From an uncultured Schlesneria sp. (GTDB lineage: Bacteria > Planctomycetota > Planctomycetia > Planctomycetales > Planctomycetaceae): a DNA stretch of 64,000 bases. The stretch is taken from the NCBI GenBank assembly GCA_903834925.1, contig CAILLA010000138.1, forward strand, positions 1-64,000, read 5' to 3'. Position numbers and translations under genes: made by a program. Below are positions 10,666 to 19,354 of the stretch, piece after piece. The notes under the pieces are model-generated. The model was not told the origin of the DNA. It was given only the letters and a program-made list of their open reading frames with translations, and did no database searches. Numbering within the stretch: position 1 is the first letter of the stretch; every line of letters begins with the position of its first letter.

Positions 10666-11619
10666 ATGTTTCTAGGTATTGAAATCGGCGGCACGAAGCT
10701 TCAACTTGGAGTTGGTCACGGTGACGGTTCTGAATTCGTCGCATTCGAACGTCTTGACGTCGATATTTCGCGCGGGGGCGAGGGGATTCGGGAGCAGATT
10801 CGAAAAGTCGGCCGCGAATTGGTGACGAAACACGGCGTTGAACGCGCGGCCTATGGATTCGGCGGACCGATCTTCGGGTCACGAGGGATTGTCCAGACCA
10901 GCCACCAGGTTTCCGGTTGGGACCAGTTTCCGCTGAGCCAATGGACTGAACGGGAGCTTGGAGTTCCAACGAAACTTGGAAACGATTGCGACGTCGCTGG
11001 CTTGGCCGAAGCGTGCTTTGGTGCGGGACGAGACGCACGAAGTGTCTTCTACGTGACTGTCGGTACCGGTATCGGCGGTGGACTTGTTTTTGACCGTAAG
11101 ATTCACGGAACGGATCGTCCGGCGTCCGCGGAGATAGGTCACTTACGGCCTGGTCTACACGCAACATCATACTCTCAAACGATTGAATCACAGGCGGCCG
11201 GGCCGGGAATTACGATCGCGACTCGAAATCGGCTAGAGTCCATTCAAAAGGTCGGCGAATCGACACGAGATCTCTTCGACTTTCGCGAACGTTGCTGCGG
11301 CGACTTTCAGAAGCTCACGACGAAAGTCATCGGTGAAGCTGCGATGGCCGGTAACCAATTGGCAAGAGACCAGTATATCACTGCGACAAACGTGCTCGGC
11401 TGGGGGATTGCCCAGCTGATTACTCTCATCGCACCTGAAGTGGTCATTGTCGGTGGAGGAGTTTCTCTTGTAGGTGAAGAAATCTTTTTCGCACCATTGC
11501 GATCGGCAGTCCAGCAATACGTATTTCCTCCATTGCGAGATTCTTATCGACTGGTTCCAGCGGAGCTCGGCGAAAGCGTTGTCGTTCACGGTGCCTTGGC
11601 GTTGGCCAAAAGTGCTTAA
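10666..11619 (+). CDS. ROK family sugar kinase (glucokinase-like)
   Basis: A 317-residue ROK (repressor/ORF/kinase) family protein, likely phosphorylating a hexose. The phosphate-binding IEIGGTKLQLGVG motif is at the N-terminus and VTVGTGIGGGL lies mid-protein. The N-terminal helix-turn-helix of ROK repressors is absent, so it is an enzyme rather than a regulator. The Cys-rich zinc motif typical of many ROK glucokinases is missing: after the conserved GH there are no CxCG cysteines. Substrate cannot be told from sequence. An Asn-Asp pair (LGNDCDVAGLAE) marks the catalytic Asp region. Upstream, 10496-10665 holds a small hairpin (CACTGA / TCAGTG, 10574-10591) and no gene. Confidence 0.85.
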   Translation: MFLGIEIGGTKLQLGVGHGDGSEFVAFERLDVDISRGGEGIREQIRKVGRELVTKHGVERAAYGFGGPIFGSRGIVQTSHQVSGWDQFPLSQWTERELGVPTKLGNDCDVAGLAEACFGAGRDARSVFYVTVGTGIGGGLVFDRKIHGTDRPASAEIGHLRPGLHATSYSQTIESQAAGPGITIATRNRLESIQKVGESTRDLFDFRERCCGDFQKLTTKVIGEAAMAGNQLARDQYITATNVLGWGIAQLITLIAPEVVIVGGGVSLVGEEIFFAPLRSAVQQYVFPPLRDSYRLVPAELGESVVVHGALALAKSA

Positions 11620-11620
11620 C

Positions 11621-11637
11621 GGCTCATCGATTGAGCC
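11621..11637 (+). terminator. Weak hairpin after the ROK kinase gene
   Basis: A 6-bp stem GGCTCA / TGAGCC with a 5-base loop directly follows the stop codon. A short T-run (ATTTTTCT) comes about 10 bases further on. It could terminate the ROK kinase transcript, but the stem is short. Confidence 0.35.
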
Positions 11638-11706
11638 AGCGAGGTGATTTTTCTGTGATCGAGGATACGCGGCCCAGCGTATGTGATTTGAGTCATTCTT
11701 ATGATT

Positions 11707-12201
11707 TCAAGCTTGGCTTCTTGCTCGACTCGCAGCTCCTTCACGAAAGTCGACAGGTCCGAAATTGAAGATCTTGCCAAAACCTGCAACGAATCGAGCT
11801 GTTTTGGCCTCTATAAGATAGAGTTCAAAGTCACCGAGAGAAAATGTCGTCGCAGAATCCGGAAACTTTTTCAGATACAAATCCGCTAACTCTTTATAGC
11901 TCCCCGAATTTCTGGGGATCTTTACCGCATTGCCAAGTATTGACGCTCGCATCAGTGTCTGTGGGTCTCGGGCACCAGTGTCTGGTTCGGCAATCATGAG
12001 CCCAACCCGTGGCGTGTGAGAAATGTCTTGAGTATGTTGAGCAAGACCGCTGATGTGAATGATGAACGATGCTAAATCTGGTGTTTCTGAGAACGGCACC
12101 ATGGAGACCGCTGGATTTCCATCATGCAGAGTTCCCAGGGAGGCTATTCGTTGCGATGTGATCAAATGAGCATATTCTAATTGTGGGGATGTTTGAGACA
12201 T
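11707..12201 (-). CDS. Pyridoxamine 5'-phosphate oxidase-like (HugZ-type) split-barrel protein
   Basis: A 164-residue member of the FMN-binding split-barrel superfamily. The pattern SQRIASLGTLHDGNPAVSMVPF followed by HISGLAQHTQDISHTPRVGLMI matches the N-terminal half of HugZ-like haem-utilisation and general PPOX proteins. The later part (PQTLMRASILGNAV, then an aromatic segment FELYLIEAKTARFVAGFG) corresponds to the second barrel half. The extra C-terminal DUF2470 domain of full HugZ is absent. Likely role: flavin- or haem-linked redox chemistry in the cytoplasm; substrate unknown. The gene converges with the ROK kinase and diverges from the methyltransferase. Confidence 0.8.
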   Translation of the reverse strand: MSQTSPQLEYAHLITSQRIASLGTLHDGNPAVSMVPFSETPDLASFIIHISGLAQHTQDISHTPRVGLMIAEPDTGARDPQTLMRASILGNAVKIPRNSGSYKELADLYLKKFPDSATTFSLGDFELYLIEAKTARFVAGFGKIFNFGPVDFREGAASRARSQA

Positions 12202-12520
12202 GCAAATTCACTTTCCAATTCAATTGTCGGGACCCAAAAAATCATGGACAGGCCCAATATTCCGATTATATTGCACAAGTCAATAAGCGGAACAATTTTT
12301 CTGTTGTTGAGCACCTCTGCGAAATTCCGTTTCGATTGATAAAAAGAAACGATGGTCCCAGACTTTCTCGACCGCATCATGTCAAAGTCACGATTGGTCT
12401 ACTTGGGACAGACATGATTTTGCTTTATGATCATTTCGCATATGGATCACTTTTATTTCAAGTGATGTGCTCGCACCCTCATTCGTGCGAGAGGCGGTTA
12501 GGATAAAGGAGTGCGGTCGC

Positions 12521-13429
12521 ATGACCGAGTTTATCGTCTCTACTGAGACTTACAATGCAGACACCGAGGCCGACCAGCTGCAAACCAGTCTGGACGACAA
12601 GCGGTTCGAATCCCCTTCAATCCGGCAACGAATAAGCTACGCTCTTACAAACCCTGGCAAGAATTACCTCATTCCCCGTTTCCTGCTGCGGTCCTTGCTG
12701 AAAACAAGTCGGAGTCCATTAATCGCAGAGTCCTTTGTTCGACCTGGTGGCTGGCGGTCAATGGAAATTGTCTACAAGAACGCACCAACTGTCGACTGGC
12801 TTGATCGACAGGCTTTGAAAGACAATCCCATTACAATGGCTGCTCGAAATCGAAGAACGATCGTTATCAAACGATTGACGCGATTGATTCAAGAGCAGGG
12901 TTCGACCGGTGATGTCACACTCTTGGGGATCGGAGCCGGTCCAGGTCGACTTCTTCAGACAGCGATGGCAAATTCCAAGATCGAATTGCCTCACATTTCC
13001 GCTTATGTGATTGATCTTGACGCAGATGCCTTCCCCTACGGTCGAGAACTTGCGGCAAGCTTTGGTCTGCTCGATCAAGTTCGGTTTATCCACGGTGACG
13101 CCCGGCGCATCGGAGACACTCTACCTGGTGTTAGTGTTAACATTGCCAAGCTTGTCGGCATTATCGAATACTTGGACGATTTGCAGCTTATTGAGATGCT
13201 TAGCACCGTTCGAGCAGTGATGGTTCCTGGCGGCAGTCTGGTTACGCACGGATTTGTGGATAAGTATGGTACAGGTCGGTTTTTCGCTCGGGTATTTGGC
13301 CTAAACCACCACCAGCGCGATGCCGAATACCTCACGGACATTCTTGTAAACAATGGTTTTCGTGTAGCAGAGTGTGAGTATGAACCGACGGGGATCCATC
13401 CAATTATCACCGCAGTCCGCGTCGATTAG
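12521..13429 (+). CDS. Class I SAM-dependent methyltransferase
   Basis: A 302-residue protein. Motif I (LLGIGAGPGRLLQTA) binds S-adenosylmethionine; the following strand ends in VIDLDADAF (ribose-binding acid) and the FIHGDARRI segment contacts adenine. The Rossmann fold is flanked by a roughly 130-residue N-terminal helical region with no recognisable domain. Substrate unknown. The ATG at 12521 is chosen because AAGGAG lies 9 bases upstream; an in-frame upstream TTG at 12467 is less likely. The 319 bases between the divergent start at 12201 and this start hold both promoters and no other gene. Confidence 0.75.
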   Translation: MTEFIVSTETYNADTEADQLQTSLDDKRFESPSIRQRISYALTNPGKNYLIPRFLLRSLLKTSRSPLIAESFVRPGGWRSMEIVYKNAPTVDWLDRQALKDNPITMAARNRRTIVIKRLTRLIQEQGSTGDVTLLGIGAGPGRLLQTAMANSKIELPHISAYVIDLDADAFPYGRELAASFGLLDQVRFIHGDARRIGDTLPGVSVNIAKLVGIIEYLDDLQLIEMLSTVRAVMVPGGSLVTHGFVDKYGTGRFFARVFGLNHHQRDAEYLTDILVNNGFRVAECEYEPTGIHPIITAVRVD

Positions 13430-13734
13430 CCGATGCGGTTCCTGCGAAATCGGGTTCGGAATTGCGTCCGTTTGGTACCACTTTGACATAACTATCAGTT
13501 CGATTCACAAGAATTCAGCGACTCCTTGCTCGTCAGCAGGAATCTCAACGCGAGAAATCTAGTAACCACTTCTCATTTCGAACATCTAACGAAAGACCTT
13601 GCGCGGAAATAAGCAATTGACTTTGCGGCCGATAAAAAAAGAAGTCGCTCGAGCAAAGGACGTACCCGATTGACTGCAATCGTTAAGGGTGAAGTCCGTT
13701 CGGTCGGGGCATTTTGAGAACAGGGAACTGCGGT
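13430..13734. other. Intergenic region, no gene recognised
   Basis: About 305 bases between the methyltransferase and the TlpA-like gene. No ORF with a plausible start, no strong hairpin and no member of the palindromic repeat families is seen. It probably carries the promoter of the downstream gene. Confidence 0.4.
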
Positions 13735-14886
13735 ATGAGATTTCAATCGACCAAATTTCTAAGAATTGCAGGAATCTTATTGATTGGATTCTCTTGTGAT
13801 GGGTTTCTAAAAACCTCCGCAGCTCCACCCAAACCCACTTCTACCAAGCTATCCTCGAAGCAATCCGCTGAGGATACACCACCCGAAGTTCCCGCAGTTC
13901 CTTTTCTGACGCTGGGATTGATACGTGACCCGGCCGTCCATTCAGAACTCGGACTCGACACAAAACAAATCAGCGGCGTCCAAACAGCAATCGCTCAAGT
14001 TGATCAGCCGTTCTGGAGATTGCGAGATATCCCTGTGAAGGATTGCTCGAAGGAACTCGATACACTCCTGACGAATTTACGCCGAAGCCTCAAGTTAGAA
14101 CTGAATTCGAGACAGTTTGAGCGTTTCGAACAACTTATTTTGCAGGCACGCAACTGGAAGGCTGTGGTCACTCCTGATGTGGCCGAACGTTTGAAGCTCT
14201 CAACCGATCAAGTGTCGCGTTTGCGAGCCCTTTTGGCAGATGTCCCTCGTCAACGAGAGGAAAACGAAAAGACACTCATCGGATTATCTGCCGCCAATCA
14301 GGAGGCGGCACGAAACAAGCAACTGAAATTGGAATCGAAGAAATTTGCGGAGGTCTTGACCTCTCAACAGCAGGCACAACTGGGTCAACTTCTCGGTAAG
14401 CCATTCGATCTGGATCGAGTGACGAAGGTCGGATGCGTTGCTCCCGAAATGCAGAATGTCTCGGCCTGGATCAACGCTCAACCAATGACCATGGAGCAGT
14501 TGCGAGGAAAGGTGGTTGTGGTTCATTTCTGGGCTTTCGGGTGTATCAATTGCATTCGTAACCTGCCACATTACGATTCCTGGCATGAAAAGTTCGCGAA
14601 GTCTGGTTTGACGATTGTTGGTATTCACACGCCAGAAACCGAATCTGAGCGGTCACTCGAGAATTTGAAGCGGCAAGTCGTCGAAAGAAAGATCGAATAT
14701 CCCGTCGCATTTGATGCATCGGCTCAGAACTGGAAGGCGTGGGCCAATGATGTATGGCCAAGCGTTTACCTGATCGATAAGCAAGGTCGCGTACGAAACT
14801 GGTGGTACGGTGAATTGAATTGGAAGGGTGCGACGGGCGAAGAATTCTTTCGCAAGCGAATCGAAGAACTCCTTAACGAGAAATAG
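13735..14886 (+). CDS. TlpA-like exported thioredoxin with N-terminal helical domain
   Basis: A 383-residue protein. The leader ends in IGFSC, which may be a lipobox, so it could be a lipoprotein facing the periplasm. Residues 55-230 are helical and charged with no family I recognise. Residues about 240-383 form an AhpC/TSA-Redoxin thioredoxin fold with the active-site pair C270-I-N-C273 (AFGCINCIRNLP), a cis-proline region (VWPSVYLID) and WYGELN near the end. The expected role is thiol-disulphide exchange or cytochrome maturation outside the cytoplasm. The ATG at 13735 follows CAGGGAA; a TTG at 13714 is the alternative. The next gene begins 5 bases after its stop, indicating an operon. Confidence 0.85.
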   Translation: MRFQSTKFLRIAGILLIGFSCDGFLKTSAAPPKPTSTKLSSKQSAEDTPPEVPAVPFLTLGLIRDPAVHSELGLDTKQISGVQTAIAQVDQPFWRLRDIPVKDCSKELDTLLTNLRRSLKLELNSRQFERFEQLILQARNWKAVVTPDVAERLKLSTDQVSRLRALLADVPRQREENEKTLIGLSAANQEAARNKQLKLESKKFAEVLTSQQQAQLGQLLGKPFDLDRVTKVGCVAPEMQNVSAWINAQPMTMEQLRGKVVVVHFWAFGCINCIRNLPHYDSWHEKFAKSGLTIVGIHTPETESERSLENLKRQVVERKIEYPVAFDASAQNWKAWANDVWPSVYLIDKQGRVRNWWYGELNWKGATGEEFFRKRIEELLNEK

Positions 14887-14891
14887 TCCCT

Positions 14892-15278
14892 ATGAAGATT
14901 CTGAGGACGCATCACGTTGCGATTATCTGCTCTGACTATACCAGGTCGAAATACTTTTATACGCAAGTCCTCGGGCTCGAGATTGTTTCAGAAGTGTATC
15001 GCCAGGAACGTAACTCTTATAAACTCGACCTTCGGTTGCCGGATGGAGTGCAGATCGAACTCTTCTCGTTTACCAATCCGCCCGCCCGATTATCCTATCC
15101 CGAGGCACGGGGATTGAGGCATCTGGCGTTCGAAGTTCCCAACGTTGATAAAGCGGTCGTAGAGCTTCAGAATCACGGAGTCGCAGTGGAACAAGTCCGC
15201 GTCGATGAGTATACCGGTAAGCGATACACGTTCTTTGTCGACCCGGATGGGCTGCCACTGGAACTCTATGAACGTTGA
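14892..15278 (+). CDS. gloA2: VOC family protein of the YaeR/GloA2 type
   Basis: A 128-residue glyoxalase-fold metalloprotein very close to E. coli YaeR in length and motifs (HHVAIICSDY, ELFSF, GLRHLAFEV, FFVDPDGLPLELYE). Predicted metal ligands are H8, E56, H77 and E124, all present. The natural substrate of this subgroup is not settled; lactoylglutathione-lyase activity is often annotated but unproven. It is translated just behind the TlpA-like gene. Confidence 0.9.
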   Translation: MKILRTHHVAIICSDYTRSKYFYTQVLGLEIVSEVYRQERNSYKLDLRLPDGVQIELFSFTNPPARLSYPEARGLRHLAFEVPNVDKAVVELQNHGVAVEQVRVDEYTGKRYTFFVDPDGLPLELYER

Positions 15279-15335
15279 TTGTTGATACCGCTCCGTCTGC
15301 CGAACTGGCCTTGATGATCGAAGGGAACTGAGACC

Positions 15336-17117
15336 ATGAATTCAAGACCTCAAGTAAATTGCCGTTCGATGATTCACTCACACTTTTGCGTTGATCGTGG
15401 AGGAGTGTCAGGGGTTGTCGGCATGACAGGAGCGGTTCTGTGCGTGATCATTGGTTCGATCGGACGGGCGGAAGACGTGGTGCCGCCAGAGAAACTCGTT
15501 GATCGCTGGGTCTATCTGGCCGTCAATTTACAAGGTGAGCGTGAGCCCGAGCATACACTGTCAATTCTTCGTCGGGCTAAGGTGGCGGGCTACAACGGCA
15601 TCCTGCTGGCCGATTATAAATTCCATGTCTTGGACCGCGTCGTTGATCGCTATTTCAAAAACATCAAGACCGTTCGCAGCTTGGCTGACGAGTTGGGTCT
15701 CGAAATCATCCCGGCAGTTGCTCCATTTGGGTACAGCAATGGCATTCTGGCTCACAATCCTAATTTGGCGGAAGAGATTCCGGTCAAAGACTTGCCGATG
15801 GTCGTTAGTAAAGGGATCGCGATTGTCGACACCCAATGGAAGCCACTCGCAGAGGGTGGCTTTGAAAAATACGACAAGAACAAGGTCTTGGGCTGGGACT
15901 ATCAGGATGGTCCAGGCTCATTGAGCTTCATCGATACGAAGGTCAAGCATTCTGGTGGAGCTTCGCTACGGTTTGAACAGCTGTCATCGGTCGAACCGAA
16001 GAATGGGCTTGGGCGACTGATTCACAAAGTGAGGGGCAAAGCCTGGAGACAGTATCATGCCTCAATGTGGGTCAAAACAGAAGGATTCGAAAAATCCAAC
16101 GAAGTCCGACTGATGGCAATCAACATCGCTGGTCGGACCCTTTCGCATTCCTTTCTTGGGGTCAAGCCGACCCAGGACTGGACGTTACATCATTCGGTCT
16201 TCAATTCACTAGAGAGCGACGACTTTACATTCTATTGTGGGGTGTGGGGCGGGACAACAGGTAAGATCTGGTTTGATGACGTCCGTTTGGAAGAGGTTCC
16301 GTTTGTGAATCTTTTACGCCGCGACGACTGTCCTTTGGTTGTCGCTGATGAAAACGGCAAACCTTATGAGGAAGGCAAAGACTTCGTTCGACTGGCCGAT
16401 CCTCGCTTGGGAAACGTTCCATGGGAAGGCGAATACGAGGTCTTTCACGAACCACCCCGGTTGACGATCCCATCGGGAAGTCGCATCACAGATGGCGCAA
16501 AACTTAAGGTCAGCTACTTCCACACGGCAACAATTTATGAGGGGCAGGTTCCCGCCGCACTGAATCACCCCAATGTTTTCAAAATCGTTGACGAACAAGT
16601 CCGTGGTGTTGAGAAATTGCTTTCCCCCAAAAGCTACATGTTGTCACACGATGAAATCCGCATCGGCAATTGGGGGGCCACGATTCGAGGGGACAACCGA
16701 ACGGCAGGGCAGGCGCTCGTCGACAACATGAGACAGACAGTTAAGTTAGTCAGGGCCATCAATCCAAAATCCCGTTTATGCACGTGGAGTGACATGTTCG
16801 ATCCGCACCACAATGCAGTTGATGGTCCTTATTACCTGGTCAACGGCAGCTGGAAAGGTTCATGGGAAGGGCTTGAACCGGGGATGACAATCCTCAACTG
16901 GAACACTGAGAAAGCCGACGACAGCTTGGCTTTTTTTGAAAAACTTGGCTGCCCCCAGATCCTGGCGGGGTACTACGACGGCGACCCTAAAAGCATCGTT
17001 CCCTGGCTCAAAAAAGCCAAAGGACTTAAGACACTTCGCGGTGTCATGTACACGACCTGGGTCAACAAATACGACGACCTGGAAGCCTTTGCGAAAGCGG
17101 CATGGGGGAAACCCTAA
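15336..17117 (+). CDS. Secreted TIM-barrel-like protein, probable carbohydrate-active enzyme
   Basis: A 593-residue exported protein. The leader has its hydrophobic core at about residues 25-42. The N-terminal part (RWVYLAVNLQ, AGYNGILLADYKF, ADELGLEIIPAVAPFGYSNG) and the C-terminal part (YMLSHDEIRIGNWG, NPKSRLCTWSDMFDPHHNAV, GCPQILAGYYDGD) look like the two halves of a TIM barrel resembling GH20-type enzymes. They are split by a beta-rich insert (about 160-330) with a jelly-roll appearance (SGGASLRFEQLSS, GKIWFDDVRLEE) like a carbohydrate-binding module. H-D-E in SHDEIRIG is a candidate catalytic site. Substrate unknown. GAAGGGAA precedes the ATG. Confidence 0.65.
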   Translation: MNSRPQVNCRSMIHSHFCVDRGGVSGVVGMTGAVLCVIIGSIGRAEDVVPPEKLVDRWVYLAVNLQGEREPEHTLSILRRAKVAGYNGILLADYKFHVLDRVVDRYFKNIKTVRSLADELGLEIIPAVAPFGYSNGILAHNPNLAEEIPVKDLPMVVSKGIAIVDTQWKPLAEGGFEKYDKNKVLGWDYQDGPGSLSFIDTKVKHSGGASLRFEQLSSVEPKNGLGRLIHKVRGKAWRQYHASMWVKTEGFEKSNEVRLMAINIAGRTLSHSFLGVKPTQDWTLHHSVFNSLESDDFTFYCGVWGGTTGKIWFDDVRLEEVPFVNLLRRDDCPLVVADENGKPYEEGKDFVRLADPRLGNVPWEGEYEVFHEPPRLTIPSGSRITDGAKLKVSYFHTATIYEGQVPAALNHPNVFKIVDEQVRGVEKLLSPKSYMLSHDEIRIGNWGATIRGDNRTAGQALVDNMRQTVKLVRAINPKSRLCTWSDMFDPHHNAVDGPYYLVNGSWKGSWEGLEPGMTILNWNTEKADDSLAFFEKLGCPQILAGYYDGDPKSIVPWLKKAKGLKTLRGVMYTTWVNKYDDLEAFAKAAWGKP

Positions 17118-17164
17118 GTCCAGTCATCGCACCAACGCTCACGTCTCCGCCGTCCCACGAATAA

Positions 17165-18097
17165 CTATCTCGGCAGCGGTTGCTTATAACGATTCGGATT
17201 GGCCGGAACGAATGGATCATCTTCCTCGTCAGGAATCGGAACCAACGCTCTTCGTGATGATGGTGGTGGTGAATCCCGATAATCGGATCGATCATCGGAT
17301 GGGTAACGAGGTTCGACACGACTGGCAGAATCACGGCGCCGCCTTATTGGCGTCTCAATGTCATCGGCTGGAGCTGACAACCGACGTGGTGGTTGTGCGG
17401 CGGGGTATCCCTGATCGTCATCGTCCTCATCAGAAATTAAACTTCGACGGGGTTCAGGTGCAAATTCATCAAACGAAGTTCGCCTCGCGCTGGTATTCGT
17501 CGGCGTCAGTGGCGAACGCTTCTCGGGCAGAATCGAGTTATTGATTTGACCATCATCATTGTAGTTCAGATTAAGAGGAAGCTCGCGATTCAGCTGCTGC
17601 AAATACGGACTAAGAATCTGGTGCATCGCTTTGGGCAGGATCGGATACACCGCATTGATAATCTTGGCTGCGATGGAACTGCTTTCAGACTTCAAAATCA
17701 GATCGCGAGCCATGATTGAATAGATGAGCAGAATCACCGTAATCGCTAGAGTCAGCAAAATTCCCTTCAATGCACCAAGCAATGCACCAAGATGACGATC
17801 GAATTCTGTCAACTTGGCCTTTTCAATCCCCTCGCGGAACGAACGGACCAGAAGATAAACCACCATCGAAACGCCGATGTAAATGGTTACCAATGCAAAC
17901 AGTCGATTCTGTGGTGGATCGCCGAAATAGTGAGCGGTTGTGACAGACATGGGCATCGCAACCATATAGCCCAGCACCAGCGACATGATCGGCGCGATCT
18001 GCCATGTGGCTCCTTTCCAGAAGCCGTGAACTGTGGCAAATAATACGATCAGAGCCATGACTCCGTCGTATGCGGTAACCCCACCCAATGCCGCCAT
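17165..18097 (-). CDS. CvpA family inner-membrane protein with disordered tail
   Basis: A 310-residue protein. Residues 1-150 carry four hydrophobic helices with the CvpA pattern (YDGVMALIVLFATVHGFWKG, then RHLGALLGALKGILLTLAI). CvpA is needed for colicin V production in E. coli and is linked to envelope homeostasis elsewhere. The C-terminal 120 residues are Arg/Pro/Asp-rich and likely disordered (RRSLISDEDDDDQGYP). AAGGA lies upstream of the ATG at 18097. It converges with the secreted barrel protein, with only 47 bases between the stops. Confidence 0.8.
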   Translation of the reverse strand: MAALGGVTAYDGVMALIVLFATVHGFWKGATWQIAPIMSLVLGYMVAMPMSVTTAHYFGDPPQNRLFALVTIYIGVSMVVYLLVRSFREGIEKAKLTEFDRHLGALLGALKGILLTLAITVILLIYSIMARDLILKSESSSIAAKIINAVYPILPKAMHQILSPYLQQLNRELPLNLNYNDDGQINNSILPEKRSPLTPTNTSARRTSFDEFAPEPRRSLISDEDDDDQGYPAAQPPRRLSAPADDIETPIRRRRDSASRVEPRYPSDDRSDYRDSPPPSSRRALVPIPDEEDDPFVPANPNRYKQPLPR

Positions 18098-18208
18098 GAT
18101 CTCAATCCTTCACGTCGTAAACCCGAGTTGCCTTGATTTAAGAATGTGTAAACAGACGGTAAGACGGGTTAACATGTCCCATCCAGAGATGGGTTTACTA
18201 TCGCATTA

Positions 18209-19009
18209 TTACCGCCAATCCAGGTTGTCCTGGAACGTTTGATCTGGCTCTTCTTGTCGACGGATCGACGTGGGATACTGCTGCTGGTGTGAAGTCACGC
18301 GAACTCGTTTCGGTTGTTCCGCAATCTCTGTCGGTTCAAGCTGACCAGGACTGACACGTTGAAACGGTGCGGCCACTTCAGGGTGCCCTTTATCATTCGT
18401 TGCGAATACCGACATGCCCGTCAGCAGGCCCCATGTTGCGGTGTTCGCACTGCGGACATTTCCGAAAAACTTCATCGCAGTCCCGAACGACTTCTTAAAC
18501 CTGAGGTGTCTCCCTTGAAGTTCGATCGCCCAGATTTCGTCAAGAATCAAGTGGACCATATAGCCAATGACGGCTCCGACGCCTTTGAAACTACGACCGA
18601 GACTCACTCCCGTGTCGCAAATGACATAGGCGATCAGTCCCGCAATGATGGCCGCAGGAATGCTGTGGAACATTCCCCGATGCACGGACACTTTCAGCAT
18701 TTCACCGAAGCCAAAACGGATCATCAGGTAAAGCGGTGCTCCAAACAACATGATGTGTTCGGTCGCCAGCCCTTCGTAATGGAATCGATAAAATAGCAGC
18801 ATTGGTGCGACTGCGGCAAGAAAACTGAGCGTTTCACGGGCAGGGACGGCATGATCGCTATCCAAATCTGGCATGATTCCGCAGATGGCACAAAGGCCAC
18901 CGCCAATCGCACAGGTCGATAGCGGCAATCCAAGGACCGACGCACCGACGTAGGCGTATCCAACGCCAACTAGCGTGCTCACGGTGATGTGTGTATGAAA
19001 CCCGGCCAT
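18209..19009 (-). CDS. YdjM/LexA-regulated-type metal-dependent hydrolase, membrane protein
   Basis: A 266-residue polytopic membrane protein of the YdjM (DUF457) family. The pattern is clear: FHTHITVSTLVGVGYAYVG at the N-terminus, ICGIMPDLDSDHAVP (acidic metal-ligand cluster), then HRGMFHSIPAAI and the HLILDEI helix. These His/Asp residues give the family its metal-dependent hydrolase label. The C-terminal 70 residues are polar and Gln/Pro-rich. The ATG at 19009 has AAGGA 6 bases upstream; a longer reading to 19225 would run through an intergenic palindrome and is rejected. Function is unknown; in E. coli ydjM is SOS-induced, but no LexA box was recognised here. Confidence 0.8.
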   Translation of the reverse strand: MAGFHTHITVSTLVGVGYAYVGASVLGLPLSTCAIGGGLCAICGIMPDLDSDHAVPARETLSFLAAVAPMLLFYRFHYEGLATEHIMLFGAPLYLMIRFGFGEMLKVSVHRGMFHSIPAAIIAGLIAYVICDTGVSLGRSFKGVGAVIGYMVHLILDEIWAIELQGRHLRFKKSFGTAMKFFGNVRSANTATWGLLTGMSVFATNDKGHPEVAAPFQRVSPGQLEPTEIAEQPKRVRVTSHQQQYPTSIRRQEEPDQTFQDNLDWR

Positions 19010-19154
19010 CGGCGTCCTTGCCTCACATCCGTGGACCGATTGTGATTTGTCAATATGGAAAGTTGTCGCATGGGGTCCAACGCGCGCCGGGAACGTATCG
19101 AGAACAGGCAATTCAGTCAAGATGAGGAAACTTCGTGTGACAGACTCGTTGGTT

Positions 19155-19225
19155 TTTGTAGTGTGGGCATTAGCCCGCACAAAATCATGTGGCGCACGGG
19201 CTGAAGCCCATGCTACGGCTTGCAC
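19155..19225. repeat. Intergenic palindrome pair of the GCGGGC-n-GCCCGC type
   Basis: Two adjacent imperfect palindromes (GTGGGCATTAGCCCGCAC and GCACGGGCTGAAGCCCATGC) lie between the divergent YdjM-like and ThuA genes. Shorter relatives (GCGGGC, 3-base loop, GCCCGC) occur near 25669, 29930, 30095 and 39349. The remainder of 19010-19354 shows no gene. Confidence 0.6.
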
Positions 19226-19354
19226 CTTGGCTTTTTCAATTTATACAACCTGACAACCTTGATGACTCGCCACCAGCATTCGCCGGGCTGTATAACTCCA
19301 TTCGTTAGTAATCTTCCAACAAAACATTTCATTTCAACTTTGGGCGAAAGACTC

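Noticed and set aside
10649-11191. 180-codon minus-strand ORF over the ROK kinase gene
   Set aside because: It overlaps conserved ROK motifs on the other strand and has an Arg-rich shadow composition.
18314-18796. 160-codon plus-strand ORF over the YdjM-like gene
   Set aside because: It is antisense to clear membrane helices and metal-ligand motifs; no family match is apparent.
19220-19354. Upstream extension of the ThuA protein
   Set aside because: It runs from an intergenic palindrome, breaks the signal-peptide logic, and an ATG at 19355 gives a proper leader.
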